Positions 8,919 to 18,270 of a stretch of DNA of 64,000 nt are shown piece by piece; position 1 is the first letter of the stretch; the number at the start of each line of letters is the position of its first letter. Both the position numbers and the translations under genes were made by a program. Location: positions 62,001 to 126,000 of the forward strand of contig CAWKND010000011.1 of assembly GCA_963850915.1 (NCBI GenBank), given 5' to 3'. This DNA is from CAVTWH01 sp963850915 (GTDB taxonomy: Bacteria; Actinomycetota; Actinomycetes; Mycobacteriales; Micromonosporaceae). Under the pieces are notes generated by a model that had not been told where the DNA came from, did not search any database, and was given only the letters and a program-made list of their open reading frames with translations.

Positions 8919-9857
8919 ATGACGATCGTTGCCCGGCCGGGTGGCCGCGCCCCCGAGCACCTCTGGCTGACCGTGAGCGAGCACACGACGATGGTGTCGG
9001 TACTGGCGCCGGACGTGTTGGGCACCGCCGAGCATCACACGATCGGCCCGATCACCCGGATCACCCCGCTCCCGGAGATCCGTCTCCGGGAGCCTGGCGG
9101 CATCACGGAAACCGTGACACCCGAGGCGGCCCGGCACACGCCACGGTCGGGTGCCGCGGTGTTCGCCTGGGTGGGCAGTGTGGCTTCAGCGGTGACCGGA
9201 GTGGCGGCAACAATCGCAACCAACGCCGCGGGCGCCGCGGCCGAAGGCTGGATAGGGCTGGCGGTCGGTGCCGTAGGGGTCGGGACCGCCCTCTGGCTGG
9301 CGGGGCGCCGGTATAAGCGGATGGCAAAGCAATGGGTCAACGGCTACCAGGTGCTCACCCACCAGGACGATCGCAGCGCGTTGGACGGCGCCGCCGACTC
9401 GGTTCGCGCTGTCGCCGGATCGTGGCCGCAGCTTCGTACCTATGTGGATCTCGACGAACCGAGTCCGGTTCTGGTCCGCCACCTCTGGGAGTTGACCATG
9501 CTGCTGGGCCAGCGCGACGCTGCCCGTGAGCTGCGGACGCGGCTGACGTCGGCAAGGGTGGGGGTGCCCGCCAGTACGTCTCCCGCTGTTGAACTGGCTG
9601 ACCGGATCACCAGCCTCGACGTCGAGATCAGTGGCCTCGACGCCGAGATCACCCAACGGCGAGAACAGTTGCGGCGACTGGCCGCCGAGGTCCAGACATT
9701 CGTATCCGAGCAGCAGGCGCTGGCCAAGGCGGTCGCCACGATCCGGGAGAGTGACCGGATCCGCGGTATCGCTCCCGCCACCCCCGCCCCAGCAGCGACG
9801 GACCTGGTCGACTACACGGCGGCGGTACTTGCTGCGTACCGTGAACTCACCCGGTGA
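8919..9857 (+). CDS. Membrane protein with coiled coil, function unknown
   Basis: A 312-aa protein. The soluble N-terminal ~75 residues are followed by two closely spaced hydrophobic segments (about 80-100 and 110-128, rich in Ala/Gly/Val), then a basic RRYKRMAKQW. A long alpha-helical region with a heptad-like stretch lies at about 220-270 (ADRITSLDVEISGLDAEI...). The ATG at 8919 is the first in-frame start after the previous stop. I do not recognise the family. Confidence 0.6.
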   Translation: MTIVARPGGRAPEHLWLTVSEHTTMVSVLAPDVLGTAEHHTIGPITRITPLPEIRLREPGGITETVTPEAARHTPRSGAAVFAWVGSVASAVTGVAATIATNAAGAAAEGWIGLAVGAVGVGTALWLAGRRYKRMAKQWVNGYQVLTHQDDRSALDGAADSVRAVAGSWPQLRTYVDLDEPSPVLVRHLWELTMLLGQRDAARELRTRLTSARVGVPASTSPAVELADRITSLDVEISGLDAEITQRREQLRRLAAEVQTFVSEQQALAKAVATIRESDRIRGIAPATPAPAATDLVDYTAAVLAAYRELTR

Positions 9858-9900
9858 CGGGTGCCCGAGCCAGCCACCCGTACCAGGAGTGGGAGCGATT

Positions 9901-11166
9901 GTGGAACCGACCGCGGCGGCGACGACCGTACTGACGCTGGCCCAGGCCGGCGACTTCACCGCGATCCGGGAGATGTTCGCCGAGGCGCTGCGCCCGCTGG
10001 TCTCCGCTGAGGCCCTGCGCGCCGCCTGGTCGGCAGAGGTCGAGCGGCTCGGCCCGCTGACCGCGACCGGTGCTGCGGTGGCCGAGCAGGCGGTCGGCGG
10101 CGCTCGCGTCGTACGCATACCGCTCACCTTCGAACGTGGCGCACTCACGCTGGTGTTGTCGCTCATCGAGGACAGCGGGCTGACCGGCCTCCAGTTGGCA
10201 CCGGACGCCGCCGAAGCCGCCGCCTGGCAAACACCCGCCTCGGTCGACCCGGCATCGTTCGAGGAGGTCGAGGTCACCGTCGGTACCGGGGCGCTGGCCG
10301 TACCGGGCACCCTCAGCCTGCCCCGGCGCGGCGCACCGTACACCGCGGTCGTACTGCTGGCCGGATCCGGACCGCAGGATCGCGATGAGACCATCGGGCA
10401 CAACAAACCGTTCAAGGACCTCGCCTGGGGACTGGCCCAAGTCGGTATCGCGGTACTGCGCTTCGACAAGGTCACCTTCGCCCACCGGGAGGCGCTCGCC
10501 AACGTCGACGACTTCACCCTCGCCGACGAGTACCTGCCCGCCGCACTCGCCGCCGTCGGGCTGCTGCGCGAGCATCCGGCCGTCGATCCGGCCCGCGTCT
10601 TCGTTCTCGGCCACAGCCTCGGCGGTACCGTCGCACCCCGGGTCGCCGCCGCCGAGCCCGCCGTCGCTGGGCTGATCCTGCTCGCGGCCGGCGCGCAGCC
10701 GCTGCACTGGGCCGCGGTCCGCCAGGTCCGCTACATCGCCGCCCTCGATCCCGCCACGGCCGCGGCCGCCCTGCCGGTGATCGACGCGATGACCCGTCAG
10801 GCGGAGGCGGTCGAGCGAGCGACATCGGCTACCCCCGCCAGTGAACTCCCGTTCGGCGTACCGGCCGCGTACTGGATGGATGTCCGCGACTACGACCCGG
10901 TGGCGACCGCAACCGCTGTGCGACGGCCGATCCTGATCCTCCAGGGCGGTCGCGACTACCAGGTGACCGTCGCCGACGACCTGGCGCTGTGGACCGCGAG
11001 CCTGAACCACCGGCCGGACGTCACCGTCCGCGTGTACGACGCCGACAACCACCTGTTCTTCCCCGGCCACGGACCGAGTACGCCGGCCGAGTACGAGCCC
11101 GCGCAGCACGTGGACCCGGCGGTGGTCGCGGACATCGCCGCGTGGCTGACCGAACCCGGGCACTGA
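9901..11166 (+). CDS. Alpha/beta hydrolase with N-terminal DUF3887-like domain
   Basis: A 421-aa protein. The first ~100 residues resemble DUF3887 (ALRPLVSAEALRAAWSAEVERLG). An alpha/beta hydrolase follows, with the strand VVLLAGSGPQDRDETIGHNKPF, the nucleophile elbow VLGHSLGGT (GHSLG), the acid region LILQGGRDYQV and a His in DADNHLF. This two-domain layout is common in Firmicutes and actinobacterial esterases/dienelactone-hydrolase-like enzymes. The start is GTG at 9901 behind GGGAG. It has no signal peptide. Substrate unknown. Confidence 0.82.
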   Translation: MEPTAAATTVLTLAQAGDFTAIREMFAEALRPLVSAEALRAAWSAEVERLGPLTATGAAVAEQAVGGARVVRIPLTFERGALTLVLSLIEDSGLTGLQLAPDAAEAAAWQTPASVDPASFEEVEVTVGTGALAVPGTLSLPRRGAPYTAVVLLAGSGPQDRDETIGHNKPFKDLAWGLAQVGIAVLRFDKVTFAHREALANVDDFTLADEYLPAALAAVGLLREHPAVDPARVFVLGHSLGGTVAPRVAAAEPAVAGLILLAAGAQPLHWAAVRQVRYIAALDPATAAAALPVIDAMTRQAEAVERATSATPASELPFGVPAAYWMDVRDYDPVATATAVRRPILILQGGRDYQVTVADDLALWTASLNHRPDVTVRVYDADNHLFFPGHGPSTPAEYEPAQHVDPAVVADIAAWLTEPGH

Positions 11167-11184
11167 GCCGCACTGCAGCAACGG

Positions 11185-11772
11185 TTATCCGGCGACACCG
11201 GCGAGGACCGAGGTGACAACCTTGTCGACGGCTCCGGTCTCCGGCGGGGTACCGTGCCGGCCGGCGAACAGCAGGTGCCCGGCCCCGATCAGGGTCAGCG
11301 CAAGGGTTTCCACGTCGGCATCTGCCGCGATGCGACCCAGGTCACGCTCCGCGTCGAGGTACCCAGCGATCATCGCCCCGGCCTGCGTCAGTACCGGAAC
11401 GCCGTGCGGGGTGGTCTGGCGCAGCCGGGCGCGCAGGTCGTCCCGGAAGGTGACGAGGCCGACGATCGCCACCGCGACCGACTCGAACACGGTGCTCAGA
11501 GCGGCGCTGAGGTTGCCGGCGACGGTGCCCGTACCGGCAGACTCGCGCAGTGCGGTGGCCTGAACCTCGATCCGGCCGATGCGATCGAGTACCAGCTCGG
11601 CGAGGAACGCGTCGAAGTCGTCGAAGTGCCGGTGCAGTACCCCCTTGGCGCAGCCCGCCTCGGTGGTGACGGCGCGGCTGGTGAGCGCGTTCGGCCCGGC
11701 CCGCAACAGGATCCGCTCGGCCGCGTCGAACAGCTGCTCGCGCGGGTCGCGCATGGCAATCCCGGTCGGCAC
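11185..11772 (-). CDS. TetR-family transcriptional regulator
   Basis: A 195-aa protein. The N-terminal helix-turn-helix is DAAERILLRAGPNALTSRAV...GVLHRHF (about 15-58), with an all-helical ligand domain after it. The start is GTG at 11772 behind an AGAGGA box (ATG at 11754 is the alternative). It is divergent from the methyltransferase gene. The 75-bp gap contains two matching inverted repeats that are the obvious operators, so it probably represses itself and the methyltransferase. The ligand is unknown. Confidence 0.9.
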   Translation of the reverse strand: MPTGIAMRDPREQLFDAAERILLRAGPNALTSRAVTTEAGCAKGVLHRHFDDFDAFLAELVLDRIGRIEVQATALRESAGTGTVAGNLSAALSTVFESVAVAIVGLVTFRDDLRARLRQTTPHGVPVLTQAGAMIAGYLDAERDLGRIAADADVETLALTLIGAGHLLFAGRHGTPPETGAVDKVVTSVLAGVAG

Positions 11773-11818
11773 GCTGGATCCTCTCTGGCGACCCTTCGGG
11801 CGGGCCGGCGGATTGTCG

Positions 11819-11836
11819 AGTGGGCGCTTGCCCACT
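11819..11836. promoter_or_regulatory. Operator palindrome 1 of the TetR/methyltransferase divergon
   Basis: AGTGGGC-GCTT-GCCCACT, a perfect inverted repeat with 7-bp arms. Its centre lies 20 bp from that of a second copy at 11839-11856. Confidence 0.75.
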
Positions 11837-11838
11837 AT

Positions 11839-11856
11839 GGTGGGCACATGCCCACT
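11839..11856. promoter_or_regulatory. Operator palindrome 2, overlapping the methyltransferase start codon
   Basis: GGTGGGC-ACAT-GCCCACT, with 6 paired bases per arm inside the 18-bp span. The ATG of the methyltransferase (11848) lies inside the repeat. A bound repressor would cover the start of a leaderless transcript. Confidence 0.7.
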
Positions 11857-12678
11857 ATACGGCCGGCCGAGCCTCAGCCCCACCAACACCGAAAGATGGC
11901 CGAGGCGTTCGGCTCCGACGCCGAGCGCTACGACCGGACCCGGCCGCGGTACCCGGAAGCATTGGTGGAGCGCATCATCGCCGCCAGTCCGGGGCTCGAC
12001 GTGGTGGATGTCGGTGTGGGTACGGGCATCGAGGCGCGGCAGTTCCACGCCGCCGGCGCCAGGGTGCTGGGCGTCGAGCCGGACGAGCGGATGGCCGACT
12101 TCGCCCGGCGCAGCGGCGTCGCGGTCGAGGTGGCGACGTTCGAGGCCTGGGATCCGGCCGGTCGTACCTTCGACGCGGTGATCGCCGGGACGGCCTGGCA
12201 CTGGGTGGATCCGATCGCGGGAGCGGCGAAGGCGGCGCAGGTACTGCGCCCCGACGGCCGGCTCGCCGTTTTCTGGAACGTCGGCCAGCCCCCGCCCGCC
12301 GTGGCAGACGCGTTCGCCGCCGCGTACCACCGGGTGGTGCCCGACTCGCCGTTCAACCTCCAGTCGAAGCGGTCGCCGCTGGACGGGTACCAGCCCTTGT
12401 TCGGCAAGGCGGCCAACGGGATTCGCGAGGCGGGTGGCTTCAGCGAGCCGGAGCAGTGGCGGTTCGACTGGGCGCAGACCTACACCCGGGACGAATGGCT
12501 GGACCTGCTGCCCACCCAGGGCTCGCTGACCCAACTCCCGACGGACAAAATCGCGGAGGTACTTGCCGATGTCGGCGCCGCGGTCGACGCGCTGGGTGGC
12601 AGCTTCCCGATGCCGTACGCCACCGTGGCCGTCACCGCGACCTGTACTGCTGGAGCTGTTGGGGGGCAAGTGAAGTAG
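11848..12678 (+). CDS. Class I SAM-dependent methyltransferase
   Basis: A 276-aa cytoplasmic methyltransferase. The SAM-binding motif I is VVDVGVGTGIEARQF (about 52-66), followed by GVEPDERM (motif II acidic residue). The TAWHWVD segment is typical of the UbiE/Methyltransf_11 group. The C-terminus reads as PQG-like substrate-binding helices (TYTRDEWLDLLPTQGSLTQL). It is driven from a promoter overlapping the double palindrome, with no ribosome site ahead of the ATG. It is most likely the target of the divergent TetR. Substrate unknown. Confidence 0.88.
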   Translation: MPTIRPAEPQPHQHRKMAEAFGSDAERYDRTRPRYPEALVERIIAASPGLDVVDVGVGTGIEARQFHAAGARVLGVEPDERMADFARRSGVAVEVATFEAWDPAGRTFDAVIAGTAWHWVDPIAGAAKAAQVLRPDGRLAVFWNVGQPPPAVADAFAAAYHRVVPDSPFNLQSKRSPLDGYQPLFGKAANGIREAGGFSEPEQWRFDWAQTYTRDEWLDLLPTQGSLTQLPTDKIAEVLADVGAAVDALGGSFPMPYATVAVTATCTAGAVGGQVK

Positions 12679-12808
12679 CTCGGCGTACGGGGCCGGTGGG
12701 GTTGCCGGTTTGCAGGCGAGCAGGGTGCGCCGCTGCGTACCGTGCGGTTGTTGGGTTTCGCCGTTGCGTGTGACGGCGCCGCGCCGGAACGCGAAGCAAG
12801 GACGTGCG

Positions 12809-15186
12809 ATGACGACTGGCCGAGATGACGTCGAGCGTGGTTCGCTGCCGATTCCGGACCGGGCATATGCCGGGCTGCTCAGCTACGACGCGAAGGACGA
12901 GGACGCGGTCTTCGCGCCGATCGTTCCGCTGCGACCACCGGCGGGTGCGCCGAACGTGCTGGTCGTACTCCTCGACGATGTCGGATTCGGTGCCGGAGCG
13001 ACGTTTGGTGGTCCGGCGAGGATGCCGACCGCCGACCGTCTCGCGGCGAATGGGTTGCGGTACACCAGGTTCCACACCACGGCGCTCTGCTCGCCGACCC
13101 GGCAGGCGATGCTGACGGGGCGCAACCACCACTCGGTGGGGATGGGTGGCATCACCGAAATCGCCACCTCGCAGCCGGGGTACACCTCGATCCGGCCGAA
13201 CTCGGCCGCACCGCTGGCCGAGGTTCTCAAACTCAACGGGTACTCGACGGCTCAGTTCGGCAAGTGCCACGAGGTACCGGTGTGGCAGACGAGTCCGATG
13301 GGGCCGTTCGACAGCTGGCCGTCCGGCGGCGGTGGCTTCGAGCACTTCTACGGCTTCCTCGGCGGCGAGACCAACCAGTACGCGCCGGCAATCTACAACG
13401 GGACCATGCCGGTCGAGCCGGATCGCACCCCCGAGCAGGGCTACCACTTCACCGAAGACATGACAGACCAGGCAATCAACTGGGTACGCCAGCAGACCGC
13501 ACTCATGGCTGGCAAGCCGTTCTTCATGTACTACGCGCCTGGCGCGACGCACGCTCCGCACCACGTACCCGTCGAGTGGTCCGACCGGTACCGGGGCGCG
13601 TTCGACGACGGCTGGGATGCGTTGCGGGAGCGTACTTTCGCGCGACAGAAGGAGCTGGGCGTCGTCCCGGCCGACGCGGTACTGACCGCCCGGCCCGCTG
13701 AGATTCCGGCCTGGACCGACATGCCCGAGGAGTTGAAACCCGTACTGGCGCGGCAGATGGAGGTCTACGCCGGCTTCCTGGAGCACACCGACCACCACGT
13801 CGGCCGGCTCGTCGACACCCTCGCGGAGTTGGGCGTACTCGACAACACGCTGGTGTACTACATCGTCGGGGACAACGGCGCGTCGGCCGAGGGCACCGTG
13901 AACGGTACCTTCAACGAACTGCTCAGCCTCAACGGCGCAGCCGCCTTGGAGACACCGGAGTTCATGGCCGCGCGGATCGACAAGTTCGGTACCCCCGAGG
14001 CGTACAACCACTACGCGGTCGGCTGGGCGCACGCGATGGACACGCCGTACCAGTGGACGAAGCAGGTCGCCTCGCACTGGGGCGGTACCCGAAACGGCAC
14101 CATCGTGCACTGGCCCGCCGGCATCCGCGCCAAAGGCGAGGTACGGTCCAGCAGTTCCACCACGTCATCGACGTCGCCGCCACGGTGCTCGACATCGCAC
14201 ACCTACCCCAGCCGACGTTCGTGCACGGCGTCCAGCAGATGCCGCTGCACGGGGTGAGCATGGCGTACTCGTTCGACGACGCGAACGCGCCCGAGCGCCA
14301 CCAGACGCAGTACTTCGAGATGTTCGTCAACCGCGGCATCTACCACAAGGGCTGGACCGCGGTCACCCGGCACAGCACGCCGTGGGTGATGAGCGGCGAC
14401 CTGCCCGCGTACGACGACGACGTGTGGGAGCTGTACGCGCCGGGCGACTGGACCCAGGCGCACGACCTCGCCGGGCAGAACCCGGACAAGCTTCGGGAGC
14501 TGCAGCGACTGTTCCTCATCGAAGCCGCGCGCTACCAGGTTCTGCCGCTGGACGACCGGCGGGTGGAGCGGTTCAACGCCGACCTGGCCGGCCGGCCACA
14601 GCTTGTCAGCGGGCAGTCGCAGACGCTGTTCGGTGGCATGACCCGACTCACCGAGAACTCGATCATCGTGATCAAGAACAAGTCGCACGCGGTCACCGCC
14701 CAGGTGCGGGTACCCGAGGCCGGCGGGAGTGGGGTCATCGTCGCCCAGGGCGGCGCCTTCGGCGGCTGGAGCCTCTACCTGACCGGCGACGGCCGGCCGG
14801 CGTACTGCTACAACCTTTTCGGGCTTCGCCACTTCAAGGTCACCGGCACCGAGCGGGTACCGGCCGGCGAGCACCAGCTCCGGATGGAGTTCGGGTACGA
14901 CGGCGGCGGGCTCGGCAAGGGCGGTACCGCAACGCTTTTCGTGGACGGCAACCGCACTGCCGAGGGGCGGATCGACGCCACCGAGCCGATGCTGTTCTCC
15001 GGCGACGAGACCACCGACGTCGGCAGCGACAGCGCGACCCCGGTCAGCGACGACTACCGCGCCGACACGAGCCACTTCACCGGCCGGATCGACTGGGTAC
15101 AGATCGACCTCGCCGACGCAGCCGCTGACAGCGACCACCTCATCACGGCCGAGGAGCGGATGCGGGTGGCCATGGCCCGGCAGTAG
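12809..15186 (+). pseudogene. Arylsulfatase (type I sulfatase), split by one apparent missing base
   Basis: A large sulfatase of about 792 aa if repaired. Sulfate-ester cleavage needs a formylglycine made from Cys94 in CSPTR, which is present with the metal site VVLLDDVGFG (about 52-61). Strong family motifs continue (LTGRNHHSVGMG, FYGFLGGETNQYAP, GDNGASAEG, HWPAGI). Near 14147 the frame is lost just before FHHVIDVAATVLDIA, which is in the +1-shifted frame and continues to 15186 (TQYFEMFVNRGIYHKGW...). Inserting one C by 14147-14150 restores a full-length protein. No signal peptide is evident. As printed it encodes only the first ~480 correct residues. Confidence 0.82.
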
Positions 15187-15226
15187 CCGCCGGCCACTCT
15201 AGGAATAGGGGCCGTACGCAGGCACA

Positions 15227-15511
15227 ATGACCTGCGTGCCCCCCACGTACCAACCTCCGTTGACCTTGATCCAGACCGGCGGCCGGCTGCGGCTACGCCT
15301 CGGCGACGTCTGCCACGGCTACGGCGAAACCCTGCAGCAGGCCGCCGACGACCTGGTACACCGGCTGCTCGGCTACCTGATGGCGCTCCGGTCGAGCGGC
15401 ATGCGCGTCGCCCCCGGCATGGGCGTGGATTTGCAGATGTTCAACTTCCTCTACGAACTGGCCGAGATCGCGGCCCGGGGCGACGACATCCGCCCCCACC
15501 TCTTCGCCTAG
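15227..15511 (+). CDS. Small hypothetical protein
   Basis: 94 aa, no signal peptide, no known motif; the central GDVCHGYGETLQQAADDLVHRL looks helical. ATG 15227 has no ribosome site, so a leaderless message is likely. GTG 15236 is an alternative. Its TAG overlaps the TAG of the convergent gene by two bases. Confidence 0.5.
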   Translation: MTCVPPTYQPPLTLIQTGGRLRLRLGDVCHGYGETLQQAADDLVHRLLGYLMALRSSGMRVAPGMGVDLQMFNFLYELAEIAARGDDIRPHLFA

Positions 15512-15795
15512 CCGCGCGCTGCTTTGTTGGGCGCGCCGCGCTTGCGCGCGTCGGTCTGTCGCCGGCGGGTGGTCAGCGCCGCGTGCAACTCGGGGTCGGA
15601 GTAGATCTCGGCCGTGTGTCGCCACTCGGTCAACAGCTGCGACACCGACGACCAGTTGTCCAGGTCGGCAGCGGCCGTGGCAGTCACGACGAACTCGTCG
15701 GCCAGCTGCTGAATCTCTTTGGCCGGCAGGAAGTGGGCCCATGGGATCAGGACCGGCAGGAGTTCGCGAACCAGCGCCTCGTCGCGGCGCAGCAC
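15508..15795 (-). CDS. Small hypothetical protein, helical
   Basis: A 95-aa soluble protein. The middle segment WSSVSQLLTEWRHTAEIYSDPELHAALT resembles short actinobacterial proteins sometimes found near antitoxin genes, but I cannot place it in a family and see no toxin partner. The start is GTG at 15795, only 24 bp after the upstream membrane-protein stop, so it is probably co-transcribed. The basic C-terminus is RRRQTDARKRGAPNK. Confidence 0.5.
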   Translation of the reverse strand: MLRRDEALVRELLPVLIPWAHFLPAKEIQQLADEFVVTATAAADLDNWSSVSQLLTEWRHTAEIYSDPELHAALTTRRRQTDARKRGAPNKAARG

Positions 15796-15819
15796 GAGAG
15801 CGAGCAGCCGGGCAGAGAG

Positions 15820-16188
15820 TTAGGCGCGCTTCAAGGTGTCGCGGAGGGCGATGACGACAAGGGACAGCGGGAGCAGGATCCAGAGTTGGCGGATTGCGTA
15901 CCGGCGCAGCTCACGGTTGGTGTCGACGCCGGCCAGCTCACGATCCAGCGCGCCGGGGCGACTGAGAGCTATGGCGTACCCGGTCAGTGGTGCGTAGTTG
16001 AGTCCGGCGCCGATAATCCACAGAGCCAGTACCCGGGCCGTCCAGTTGTTCGCATTTGGCAACAGGATGGCGCCGAATGCCACCATCACGGGTACGCCGA
16101 GGACGAACTCGGCCACGATGATTCGCCTGCGCCGCAAGGTACCCCGGGCGCCGTACATGTCGATCGCGGCGAGCCGCCGGACATTCAT
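15820..16188 (-). CDS. Small integral membrane protein, unknown
   Basis: 122 aa with about three hydrophobic helices (IVAEFVLGVPVMVAFGAILL; VLALWIIGAGLNYAPLTGYA; LWILLPLSLVVIALR). The start is ATG at 16188. It lies downstream of a hairpin that probably ends the preceding membrane-protein transcript. No recognisable family. Confidence 0.55.
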   Translation of the reverse strand: MNVRRLAAIDMYGARGTLRRRRIIVAEFVLGVPVMVAFGAILLPNANNWTARVLALWIIGAGLNYAPLTGYAIALSRPGALDRELAGVDTNRELRRYAIRQLWILLPLSLVVIALRDTLKRA

Positions 16189-16222
16189 GTACGCCAGTGT
16201 GACAGGACCGGACAACGGGGAT

Positions 16223-16246
16223 CCCCCGGCGGACGGGCGCCGGGGG
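16223..16246 (-). terminator. Hairpin after the DUF4386-like gene
   Basis: CCCCCGGCG-GACGGG-CGCCGGGGG, a perfect 9-bp stem that follows the stop at 16265 in the minus direction. There is no T-run. Confidence 0.5.
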
Positions 16247-16264
16247 TACCCACTGATTTGGTTG

Positions 16265-16894
16265 TCAGGCAGCGACCAGCGCGACCGGCTCGGCCTCGGT
16301 GACCACCGTGGAAGCCCGGCGTACCACCAGAAGTCCGACCGTGAACAGTGCCGCGAAGGCCAGGTAGTCGCTGACGAGGGCCCAGCCGCCGGGCAGCCCG
16401 ACGAAGGCGACGAACGGCGAGACGATGAACAACACCCCCACAAACCACGGGAACACCTTCGCCCGCAGTACCGCGATGCCCAGACAGATGAGGCCCACCA
16501 ACAGAACGACGAGTGCGATCGTCTCGAACACGTTGAAGCCGAACGGCGTATTCGCCGGGATGCCCCCGTGGTTGACGAGGTAGGGCTTGATGAACGCCTC
16601 AACGCAGCCCTCGGAGATGTTGAGCATTACCAGTGCCGCGAAGATGCCGACGTAGCCGATGTTGGTCAGTCGGACGGCCCGGCGGCCGTGTGCGGCAAGG
16701 ATCGCCGGCAGCCCGAGTACCGCGACGATGTCGCCACCGATGGCAATTCCGTTGAACAGCGCCCACTTCGGGTCGGTGTACTTGGCGTCGCCGGCCCCGG
16801 TCGCCAGCGCGTTGGCCAAGAGGTACCCGACGGTCGAAATCACCGTGCCGACGATCAGCGCCCAGCCGGCCAGGCGTACCCGGTTGACAGTCAT
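16265..16894 (-). CDS. Multi-spanning membrane protein (DUF4386-like)
   Basis: A 209-aa protein with about six transmembrane helices: LAGWALIVGTVISTVGYLLA, a second around GGDIVAVLGLPAILAA, GIFAALVMLNI, ETIALVVLLVGLICLGIAVL, FVGVLFIVSPFVAFVGL and YLAFAALFTVGLLVV. The layout and the region after helix 3 recall DUF4386-type proteins, but I am not certain. ATG 16894 follows GGTGGAGGAG, a strong ribosome site. It is divergent from the two-component pair. Confidence 0.65.
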   Translation of the reverse strand: MTVNRVRLAGWALIVGTVISTVGYLLANALATGAGDAKYTDPKWALFNGIAIGGDIVAVLGLPAILAAHGRRAVRLTNIGYVGIFAALVMLNISEGCVEAFIKPYLVNHGGIPANTPFGFNVFETIALVVLLVGLICLGIAVLRAKVFPWFVGVLFIVSPFVAFVGLPGGWALVSDYLAFAALFTVGLLVVRRASTVVTEAEPVALVAA

Positions 16895-17100
16895 GACACT
16901 CCTCCACCTGCCGCCGCGCCCCGATGGTGCGGTCCAGCCAGATCAGCCTCCCGGCCGGCGCGCCCGGCGTCGTCCGGCCCGGGTCGCGCCGAGGATGATC
17001 CGGCGGTCGACTGCGTCGCCGGTCAACCGATACCCGCGATGGATGCCGATGCTGCCAACGGATGACGGCCGGGCGCGGACGCGGCGGGTACCGTCACCGC

Positions 17101-18270
17101 ATGGCAGGCACAACAGGCGACCGGCGGCAGACCGACCTGGTCCGGGACGGGGCACTGGCCCTGGTACTGACCGTGTTCGCCCAGTTGGACCTGCGCTTCA
17201 ACATCGAGCAGGCGCAGCACTACGGCTCCGAGCCGGCCGGTGCGCTGGTGACCGCGGTGGCCACTTCGGCGCTCGCGCTGCGCCGCCGCGCACCACTGCT
17301 CACCGCGCTCGTGGTCGCCGCGGCCACCGCCGGACCGCAGCTGTTCGGCCTGATCACCATCCAGATCTGGGGCGACTTCCTGCCACTGCTCATCGCCACC
17401 TACTCGGTGGCCCGGTATTCGGGCACCCGCAGGGGCTGGGCGGGGATCCTGGTGACCGGCGCCGCGGTGGTCACCATCTGGCTGCGGGTACCCTCCATCC
17501 ACAGCACGCCCAACATCCCGATCAGCTTCCTGCCGTACCTGATCTGCGCGGTCACCGGACGGGTACTGCGCCGCCGGGCACAGAACCACGAAGCGGCCAC
17601 CGCCCTTGCGCGGCAACTGGAGTCGGAGCGCGATGAATCGATCCGGGTGGCCGTCGCCGACGAACGCGCCCGGATCGCCCGGGAACTGCACGACATCGTG
17701 GCGCACTGCGTGAGCGTGATGGTGGTACAGGCCGGCGCGGCCGAGGATCTGTTGGACCGCAACCCGGATGGGGCACGGGCTCCGCTGCGCTCGGTACAGG
17801 AGACGGGCCGGCAGGCGGTGGCCGAGTTGGGCCGGATGCTGGAGCTGCTGCGCGGATCGGCGGCGCAACTGGCCCTGCGCCCGCAGCCGGGTACCGCCCA
17901 GCTCGGCGAACTGGTGGCGCACATGAGCGAGATCGGGCTGCCGGTGACGCTGGAGACGTCCGGGCCGGCCCGCCCGCTGCCGCCCGGCGTGGAGCTCACC
18001 ATCTACCGGGTGGCCCAGGAGGCGCTCACCAACGCGCTGAAGCACGCCGGTCCGGCACGCGCCCAGGTTCGCCTGTGCTACAACGAAACCGTGGTGACGC
18101 TGGAGGTACTCGACGACGGCCGGGGCGCGAGTGGCGGCGGTACCGGGCACGGGCTGATCGGGATGCGCGAACGGGTCGGGCTCTACGGCGGCACGCTCAG
18201 CGCCCAGCCCGGCGCCGACGGTGGCTTCGCGGTGCGGGTCGGGCTGCCGCTGACGGACGCGCCGCGATGA
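17101..18270 (+). CDS. NarL-type sensor histidine kinase
   Basis: 389 aa. The N-terminal half has about five to six membrane helices with almost no extracytoplasmic domain, so it probably senses within the membrane. The HisKA_3 dimerisation domain has the phospho-acceptor His197 in RELHDIVAHCVSVMVVQAG. The HATPase domain follows with EALTNALKHAG (N box) and GHGLIGMRERV (G boxes). The start is ATG at 17101, leaderless. It overlaps the response-regulator gene by ATGA, so the two form one unit. Confidence 0.92.
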   Translation: MAGTTGDRRQTDLVRDGALALVLTVFAQLDLRFNIEQAQHYGSEPAGALVTAVATSALALRRRAPLLTALVVAAATAGPQLFGLITIQIWGDFLPLLIATYSVARYSGTRRGWAGILVTGAAVVTIWLRVPSIHSTPNIPISFLPYLICAVTGRVLRRRAQNHEAATALARQLESERDESIRVAVADERARIARELHDIVAHCVSVMVVQAGAAEDLLDRNPDGARAPLRSVQETGRQAVAELGRMLELLRGSAAQLALRPQPGTAQLGELVAHMSEIGLPVTLETSGPARPLPPGVELTIYRVAQEALTNALKHAGPARAQVRLCYNETVVTLEVLDDGRGASGGGTGHGLIGMRERVGLYGGTLSAQPGADGGFAVRVGLPLTDAPR

